Below are positions 56,171-64,000 of a stretch of DNA of 64,000 nucleotides, piece by piece; positions within the stretch are counted from its first letter, which is position 1; every line of letters begins with the position of its first letter. The DNA is from Liolophura sinensis (taxonomy: Eukaryota > Mollusca > Polyplacophora > Chitonida > Chitonidae), in NCBI RefSeq assembly GCF_032854445.1, contig NC_088303.1, positions 565,501 to 629,500 of the forward strand. The letters are read 5' to 3'. Under the pieces are notes generated by a model that worked only from the letters and a program-made list of their open reading frames with translations, was not told the origin of the DNA and made no database searches. The translations under genes were made by a program, and so were the position numbers.

Positions 56171-58790
56171 CAGTTGTAGGCAGTGCGATTTAAGTTTAAT
56201 AGCAGCACACAACTGGATTTTGCTCATATGTCTTGAGATTCCTTGTGGATCAGCTTTGCCTTTTGACTTAATTAGTTGTCTGTCATTTATTTACTCTCTA
56301 CTGAAAACTGAAAGCAATTCAGATATGAATTAGTAAATTGTAAAATTGATCTTTACTATTACAAGATAGCTGTTACATAGCAGTGGTATCCACATGTATG
56401 TGTATGTCTACAGTATATGCTGAAAATGGAAGTTTATTATTTTATAGGATTAGCCAAGTTTAAACTTCCGGTTGAGGGCAGTGAAATGCAGGTTGTTGGG
56501 AGCACTTTGTTTCTCTTGTACAGCTGCTCATTCGATCTGTAGCTATGTATAGAGATGATCTTGCACATGTGATAGGTTATGGGTGTGGATACTGGCTAAT
56601 GGCTCGCTCATTTCATTCCCACCCACCTACCCACTACGCCCACGGATATATGCACTCACTGAAAACTGAGCTCTGTAAGTGCTTGTGGAGTTAGTCAACA
56701 AATAACATAACACATTCCATGCTTGTAATGTTTGAGGCTAAAATTTCTCTGTACATGAAGCAGTTCTGTGAATTTCCTTATGTCCGTAAAAAAAATGTGC
56801 CCAAATCAAAGGCAGCTAGGCCTACATGAGCTGGGGTTTGTTTTATGTATTGATTTGTGAAATGTGTATGTCAGGAGCGTCAAACAGAAACCAAAAGGCT
56901 GTAGTAGTACGGGGAAGCAGGTACACCGACTAACTAGGGGACATCTACAGTTTTGTGGATTCATTTAATAGTGTGAGTGTATGGGAAGAAAAAATGCTTT
57001 ATTCATGGGCCTAGAAAAGACAGGCTCAATTCAAAAGGGAGATTACTTGTCAGTTGTTTTTTAGTTGGGACATAGCCATGCCTCTCTTGTGTGTGAAAGT
57101 GTAAAATTACACTGAAAAAAATGTCAGTGATATGGTTTCCTGCCTACTTCTTAGTGGCTTGGAAATAAATGCTTTTTCACGGTTTATACAAGAATGAGTG
57201 AACACCGGTACTTGGTTTACAATACCTGCACCGATAACTGGAGTGAATGACCAGGATAAAACAATGTTTAGAATTTTGAAAGGCTGATCTTCTTGAAACG
57301 AATCAAATTGCTGATCAAGTTAAAAGTTTTAAAAAATAATATAGGCTTTAGGTGTTTAGCAAAACTAATGTTACAGGGTACATCCTTCAGTACTTCCTTA
57401 GGTCACATACACGTGCACAAGTGCTCTGTTGAGCCATACTGTGGGTTTTATGTGCAAAACACATTTTCTGTGTGAGCGCCATAGAGCTGAAACATCTTAG
57501 ATTTAAATGATATCCTGTATATGAAGCTAATGACCTTGAAAAAATAAATTGTAGAAAGACATGCACATGATCTATTAATTAAACAGTTAAACATGTAAGC
57601 GCATGGGTGAGAGACGTAATAAACGTGTACCTGTAATCTGACAAACTAGCCTGTCGTGTGCAGGATGTAATACTGATGGAACATTGTACAGCTGTCAAAC
57701 CAAGGATGGGTTTAACAAGGTGACTCAGACACATGAAAGCAAAAACGTACGTAATACTGAATGTGTTAGCTTAAGGTCTTAGGGGCCTGCTTCAGAATGC
57801 ATCCTGGCCCCTTGCGCAGTTTTGTCACATCCCCACTCTTTGCTCAGCGTAATTGGACTAAGTCATACCTTAAACAGTCCTTCAGTTTTCCGCATCCTGC
57901 CCAAATAAGGAATGTGCTTTCGCTATATGGGAGCCTACACGAGGACGTGTTGGAATTTTGTTCCATGAAGCAGTTTAATAATGTATGATGTGCCTAGCTC
58001 AAGGCCAGCATGTACTGCCAGCATCTACTGCCAGCATCTACCACATCCTCGCAAATCCACAGTTTATTGCCTAGAAATTAAGATCAGTATCTCATTTCAC
58101 ATGGATGCTTCAAAGTTAAGAGTTTTGTTCTCATTGACTGTTTTATTGATTTTACCGAGGTGTGGAGTAAGCTCTTTGATGAAATTTTTTTCTCCTGCAA
58201 AACCCTTGCAGATGATTCCAGCAATGTGTTGATATTTTATCTCCCTCAAACTCAGTAATTTTCCATCTCTGTAATGTTATTTTTCTTACATTGTGGAGTG
58301 TCGTCATAGTATTCTAATACCACAGCAAAAAAAAAAATCTGTATTTGGAGAACCAGTTTTATTCATATCTCATTAAATGATCTGAAAGGTGACAGAATTG
58401 TATGGACATTGTGATACAGAAATAATAAATACAGGATAATGCTTTACAGACCAGAGCTCTGTAATGTTCAAGGTACCAGTACGTGGACATGTAAATAAAG
58501 TGGGTTCATTGAACAGCCTTCCAAGCTGTCTTCCAACAGATTGAAAATTGAGTCAATATGACTGGCCAAAATAATACATCATCTAAGACATGCTAGTCTG
58601 TATTTAATTAATAGGCATGTAATTCCAAAAACTGATTTTGACCTGCTTGCTAATCCATGAGGATTACATTTTTCAAGGTATCTCTTAAGAAATATGAGTG
58701 TCATAAAGGCTTGACAGTACTCATCAGAATTAAGGTTAAATATGACAATCTTGGAGGAAAAAGCATATTAGAAACAAGAACATCCAGCAA
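56171..58790. other. Intron sequence of the KCC-like gene, no gene recognised
   Basis: AT-rich, with small frames at 57293-57475 and 57797-58232 but no motif or convincing splice pair. A possible small exon at 57664-57719 was considered and set aside. Confidence 0.35.
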
Positions 58791-60125
58791 CTGGGTTATA
58801 CATGTGTGTATTGAATGTACTACTGGGTTATACTTGTGTGTATTGAATGTACTGCTGGGTTATACATGTGTGTACTGAATGTACTGCTGGGTTATACTTG
58901 TGTGTGTTGAATGTACTGCTGGTGTATTGAATGTACTGCTGGGTTATTCACGTGTGTGTTGAATGTACTGCTGGGTTATACATTTGTGTATTGAATGTAC
59001 TGCTGGGCTATACATGTGTGTATTGAATTTACTTCTGGGCTATACATGTGTGTATTGAATGTACTGGAAAATGCACAGCTGGGTTATACATGGATGTATT
59101 GTATGTACTGCTGGGTTATACATGTATGTATTGAATGTACTGGAATCTGCACAGCTGGGTTAAACATGTGTGTACTGAATGTACGGCTGGGTTATACACA
59201 TGTGTATTGAATGTACTGGAATCTGCACAGCTGGGTTATACATGGGTTTATTGAAAGTGCTGCTGGGTTATACATGTGTGTATTGAATGTACGGCTGGGT
59301 TGTATGTACTGCTGGTTTATATATGTATGTATTGAATGTACTGGAAAATGCACAGCTGGGTTATACATGGGTGTATTGTGTGTACTGCTGGGTTATACAT
59401 GTGTGTATTGAATGTACTGGAATATACACAGCTGGGTTAAACATGTGTGTACTGAATGTATTGCTGGGTTATGCATGTGTGTATTGGATATACTGCTAGG
59501 TTATACCTGTGTGTATTCAATGTGCTGCTGGGTTATACATGTGTGTATTGAATGTACTGCTGGGTTATACTTGTGTGTATTGATTGTACTGGAATATGGC
59601 ACAGCTGGGTTATACATATGTGTATTGAATGTACTGCTTGGTTATACTTGGGTATGTTGAATGTACTGCTGGGTTATACATGTGTGTATTGAACGCACTG
59701 CTGGGTTATACTTGTGTGTTTAGAAAGTACTGGAATATGGTACAGCTGGGTTATACATATGTGTATTGAATGTACTGCTTGGTTATACTTGGGTATGTTG
59801 AATGTACTGCTGGGTTATACATGTGTGTATTGAATGTATTGCTGGATTATACATATGTGTATTGAATGTACTGGAACATGCACAGCTGGGTTATACATGT
59901 GTGTATTGGATGTACTGGAATATGCACAGCTGGGTTAAACATGTGTGTATTGAATGTACTGCTGGGTTATACACATGTGTATTGAATGTACTGGAATATG
60001 CACAGCTGGGTTAAACATGTGTGTATTGAATGTACTGCTGGGTTATACACATGTGTATTGAATGTACTGAAATATGCACAGCTGGGTTATACATGTGTGT
60101 ACTGAATGTACTGGAATATGCACAT
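58790..60125. repeat. Minisatellite, 32-bp unit with longer variant
   Basis: About 40 units of tgggttatacatgtgtgtat and tgaatgtactgc. A longer form has tggaatatgcacagc in place of tgc (about 44 bp) and alternates with the short form, giving higher-order patterns. The frames across it (C/V/Y-rich) are a by-product. Confidence 0.95.
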
Positions 60126-61340
60126 ATTAACACACATGAATTTCAACACAAGTACCTGGATTCTTTCAAGTATTTCTTTTGCAGTAATTCCAGCGTGTTT
60201 CTTGTTTATAATTACTGGTACTGTCATGACGACGAGACATGTCAGAAGGTAGTTTCTCTGTGTGGGGAGGCACAGTTAACACAAATGTGCTTACCAAGGA
60301 CTGATGCAATCTTGTGTTCTTGTGAGCCTTGATTCTCTTAGCTGTGTTTATACTGTAATATTGTTGATTAATTGTTTGTGCAGTGTTTCATAAAATCGAC
60401 AAGACTAGCAGAAGGTCTGTCCTAATCTGAGATCCTGTAACTGTCAAGCATTATTTTCCTCACATCTTCTTAATCAGCTGTTGACCTTTGTCGGTCTGTA
60501 TCCACATTTAAAGGCGAAGATGAACCACATTACAGAAGCTCGTCAAAAACAGCTCAGTTTGTGTAATTGAAATGTTCTATTTTAGTCGGCTCACTGCCAT
60601 TTTGCTCTGCCAGGAAACATCTTGTAAACAGGCTGACAATCAGTGAAGCAGTGAGCTTTATTATCAAATCTGTTTATTTGCACTGGCTTCTAAATTTGTT
60701 TTTCACCAGAATTAGGTACCAACGCCGGTGAATAATTTGTAAAGGGTGTTGCCAACATTTGTCTTGGTTGAAGGGTGATTTACACAGAGTATTAAATTCA
60801 ACTATCTCCAATGGACAGAATGATTTATTTTTGAACTGTCCTAAGATAACATAGTCCTTCTCAACCATTGAGCGCTATCTCCACTTCAAGGTTGGCTGGG
60901 GCAGTGTTTGTTTCATGTTACGTTAACTGGCTATTCCCGACTAACAATACCGTAGACATGCTGTCACATCTCATGGAAGATATTATCTTGTCCATGCCAT
61001 TAGTCTTACATTAATTGTTTTTGATCAAAACTCTTTTTAGTTGTAAATCAGGCCCAAGGCCTGGTTGAAAATTTAAACCCCATCAACCTGAATGTTGTCA
61101 TTAGGGTCCTTGCTAATTATATGTACATGTATGGTGTAAGCAATCACCTCACCAGGATATGGCTGGAAAATTGCTGATGTGAGTCACCGCAAAGACCAGG
61201 TCTCAAGTATTATTCCCGTTTTTCTTAGCTCACCTGTAGAAAGTAGAGCAGAAGCTTATGTTATACCTTCAGCTTGAATCTCGAACAACAGTGTATAGCA
61301 CAATGTGAGGGTATATTAATAGTCAGACATCTCCAAAAGT
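60126..61340. other. Intron sequence, no gene recognised
   Basis: Short frames only; nothing matches a cotransporter exon. Confidence 0.35.
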
Positions 61341-61344
61341 AGTA

Positions 61345-61470
61345 CCTGGAAAGGCCTACCAGCATTTTGCGGATGGTCATGGGTTTTCCCCGGGCTGTGA
61401 CCCGTTTCCTCCCACCATAATGCTGACCACTGTCATATAAGTGAAATATTAAATAAATAATTCCTTGTCT
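61345..61470 (+). mobile_element. SINE core fragment, plus orientation
   Basis: Reads ttgcggatggtcatgggtt, cccgggctgtgacccg, ctcccaccataatgctgacc and aagtgaaatattaaataaat: the same core as at 1418-1685 but on the plus strand, with the ctcaag block missing. The head is absent. Confidence 0.8.
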
Positions 61471-62544
61471 GTGGTAATTACCGTAAAATTAAAAAACCTT
61501 ATTTGTGTTATAATCAGTGTGATGGGTGGTATTTTTTAATTTACATGTGTCGCTTATATATGCAAACTGTTTTTATTTTTATTTTTCATTTTGTGTTTTG
61601 TATTGAATGCTTCTGAATGCTACTGATCCCAGGTGAACTAGATGTAACAGTATAGGCGTGCAAACTCAAAGGTGCAATGTGTATTCTGACATTAAATGCT
61701 CAGTTTATGTTTGTCTGTTTTAGCCAAAATTTTAAAATGTTGTTGGTACTCTTGCAAGTAAATATTTAATGTGTATTGTTTGTGTATTATTCACCTATTA
61801 TTTCAAAAATTAAACGATGTTTTTAGCAGAAAATTTAATTTATTTTTAATTTTATGTGTAGTACTAAACTGCTCATGGCCGAACAAGATTACTGAATTTT
61901 ATTCTTCATATGGTTGTTTTAGTGGTTGGGCAGCTTTAAGATGCTTTTTGGGCTTAATTGTAATAAGTGGTAGGTACGTGTACATGTAACCTGTTAAGAG
62001 TGCTCAACAGCCAGACACTTACATCACATTCTGGGCTGAATTGATGGTAGGGAATAGGTAGTAAATGACAGCTGAGGGAAGGTAAGGTATGGGAACTGAG
62101 ATGTTAGAGAAGGAGCCAGGGGTGGCCCTGTTAGCTCTCTGATAACCTACCTCTGTACATCAGGGAACAATCCATCAAAAAATAAACGGAAATCAATACA
62201 GAAAATTATCACTTAGGGAAATTAGAGGAACTGCTAATGATGCTGTAGTATACACAGGCTTCTGCAGGCTGGGCATGGAAAAGCAGAAGACCTGAGCTAA
62301 TCCTGTTACAGGCATGTTAGCCCAGCCCCTGTGGGCGGCTCGTGAATAAGTAACTCAGAGTATGGCGTTTTTATGAACCAATTAAAAGGTCAGAAAAGGC
62401 TCAAATTCCATGAAGCTTCAAAGAGAATGAGCTGCATGCATTGTCATGAGCATTCAATCCTAGAACTAGAGAGAGCAGGATACCTGTAGAGGGTTTGATG
62501 TAGATAAGGCCATTAAGGCAGCTACAGTAAGTTTGCTCCAGTTC

Positions 62545-64000
62545 AGGTGGGCATAAAAAATGAGCCGTACTTTGACGCTCAATATCTCCGAAATCTTCTT
62601 ACGTCAGCTTATAAAAATTTACACACTCAAAAGCTATTATGTCCTAAGTATATGGACCAAATTGCAATTTCAGCCTTTAAGATTTCTGTTCATGGGACTA
62701 AAATCAAAATAGAGTCAAAAATGCTCGGACATTTCAAAACGATGTTCTACCTTGTTTTACTTGAAACGGTGATTAATTCATATTCAGCTTCTCGGTAGAC
62801 GGCGCCCAAGCGTTTCTTCCATGAACTGATTGAGTCCCAAATCACCTTAACAGTCATTTTTTTTCCAACAGTCCTTGATGCGTGCTTTTAGTTCTTCCTC
62901 AGTGAATTTTTCCGTGCGACCCTCATAAACTCGCTCAGAGAATTCCACGCAGAGTAGTCCATTGGATTGCAGTCTCTGCGGTGGCCACTCGTCCTTAGTT
63001 ATGAATGAAGGAGTCCCTTCCTCAAGATGCTGCTGTGTTGCACGGGTGGCATGGGATGGCGTGCTGTCTTGCTAGAAGACAAAGTCATTTTCTCTGTACA
63101 ACCGGCGAAATCCGGGGTAAGGCCACGATGTAATTGTAATGTAATTTCGTGTAATTTTCGGAATTGACCGTAGTCTTTTCGGTATCAATAAAATGTATGC
63201 GGGTTATTCCGCGCCAACAAACTCCGCCAGAAACCATCAACTTCTTCGTAAACCGACTACCTGATTCATGGTACAGCCTCTTAACATGAATGTCCCGCTT
63301 TCGTTTGCCATAAATGTGATCATTCTGTTTATTGTGCAATCTCAAATGGAAAGTCTTTTTCATCCGTGAAGCCAATTTTCTTCACCTTCTCCTTCGAAAA
63401 CTTATCATCAAGGTTTCTGCAACGTGTTTTTCTTTTCTGTTGAACTGTTTCATCCTTTCTTGAAGTCCATATTCGCTTGTACGATTTTAATCCCAGTTCT
63501 TTTGTCATATTTCTCACAGAAGTCTGAGATACTCTAAGGTTCCTGGCAATCTGTCTCAGCAATTTGTGAGTGCCGGGATTGTCTTCCTGGGAACAAAATG
63601 CCTCTTCCACGTAGTGAAGATTTTCTTCTGAGCAAAAAGTCGTCCACTGCCTGACTTCCTTTCTAGAGAACCTGTCCTTTCTAACTTTCTGGTCACATTG
63701 TTAACAAAACTTTTATTCCAGTTTTTCACCAGGAATTCTTTCACAATTTCTGCCCCTCTCCAACCCTTTTCAGTGAAACATGTTGGTGATCTATTCCTTG
63801 TGCGCTGCAGGGAAAACCATCTTGATTCAGCAAAACTTGTGCCTATCTGACAAGGGTTTCTCTCGACACTAGAAAGACAATTTTTCCAGACGACACTTGA
63901 TTGATGCATGTCACACACGTGCAGCGTACTCTACTCATGAAACCTGACAGGTGATGCAATGTGGGTTACTGGAACTTGTGTTTTTGAGGCTATGTTTTCA
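62545..64000 (-). mobile_element. Mariner/Tc1-superfamily transposon remnant (runs off the window)
   Basis: Contains a broken transposase (62847-63918) and about 300 bp of downstream non-coding sequence, starting around gggcataaaaaatgagccgt at 62550. I did not find the matching inverted terminal repeat; it may lie beyond 64000. Orientation is minus. Confidence 0.65.
62847..63918 (-). pseudogene. Mariner-like DDE/D transposase pseudogene
   Basis: Pieces in three phases. The N-terminal part (63918 to about 63590) has the helix-turn-helix-type KGWRGAEIVKEFL region. The second piece (about 63610-63340) holds RQIARNLRVSQTSVRNMTKEL (second helix-turn-helix) and the first catalytic Asp in GFTDEKDF. 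The third (63375-63085) carries LMVSGGVCWRG. The final part has the second Asp (QDSTPSHATR), right after a TAG, and the third in CNPMDYS. The spacing between second and third Asp is about 36-38 residues, a DDxD mariner type rather than the Tc1 DD34E. At least four frame breaks and one nonsense codon make it non-functional. The native stop is TAA at 62847-62849. Confidence 0.75.

Noticed and set aside
57664-57719. Possible exon between cag and GTGACT encoding GCNTDGTLYSCQTKDGFNK-like residues
   Set aside because: Entered in phase 1 but leaves in phase 0, Cys-rich unlike any KCC N-terminus, and the acceptor lacks a pyrimidine tract.
58795-60014. Cys/Val/Tyr-rich frames that look like a repetitive secreted peptide
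   Set aside because: A 32-bp array shifting phase every unit; no signal peptide and no conserved start.
60190-60250. Possible exon after tcttttgcag
   Set aside because: Good acceptor, but the translated product in the KCC phase matches nothing in the family and the donor GTAGTT is weak.

Overview
The window looks like nuclear DNA of a marine lophotrochozoan, most likely a mollusc; the species cannot be told from the sequence. The grounds are animal gene structures with GT-AG introns, tRNA-derived SINEs with the conserved core and TAAA-type tails known from molluscs and relatives, a decayed Ty3/gypsy retrotransposon, a decayed mariner-like element, and an exceptional load of minisatellites (14 or more arrays in 64 kb). 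Nothing bacterial is present.

Layout. 1-10 kb is a nest of mobile DNA: two broken copies of a large non-coding repeat, a SINE with target-site duplications (1406-1697), a degraded gypsy element on the minus strand (about 1740-6373), and a short RecQ-type helicase fragment just upstream of its gag (6698-6952, minus). 10-20 kb has no recognisable gene. It holds SINEs and six minisatellite arrays with units of 46, 44, about 20/40, 43-44, about 33 and 32 bp. 21.6-23.1 kb is an intronless BTBD17-like BTB/BACK gene on the minus strand.

24.6-39.0 kb is a complete nine-exon E2F4/5 transcription factor gene on the plus strand, arranged head-to-head with the BTB gene across a 1.5-kb spacer that contains an exact E2F consensus site. 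Its introns 3, 7 and 8 and its 3' UTR are full of arrays. 39.8-41.0 kb is a 67-bp array, and 41.2-44.4 kb is the most complete copy of the large non-coding repeat, inverted relative to the copies at 0-10 kb.

From 45.36 kb rightwards lies what I read as the 5' end of a K-Cl cotransporter (KCC, SLC12) gene. It has two alternative first coding exons (45359-45518 with an RFTV motif, and 53483-53591), both ending with a phase-1 G, and a possible 24-nt microexon between them. The rest of that gene is beyond the window. Its long introns hold 53-, 61- and 32-bp arrays. 62.5-64.0 kb is a broken mariner-like transposon on the minus strand.

The three host genes are not an obvious pathway: a cell-cycle repressor, a BTB adaptor-like protein and an ion cotransporter. 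The most interesting biology is the KCC alternative start carrying a SPAK/OSR1 docking motif, the large undescribed-looking non-coding repeat, and the concentration of minisatellites. I found no CRISPR array, rRNA or convincing functional tRNA gene.
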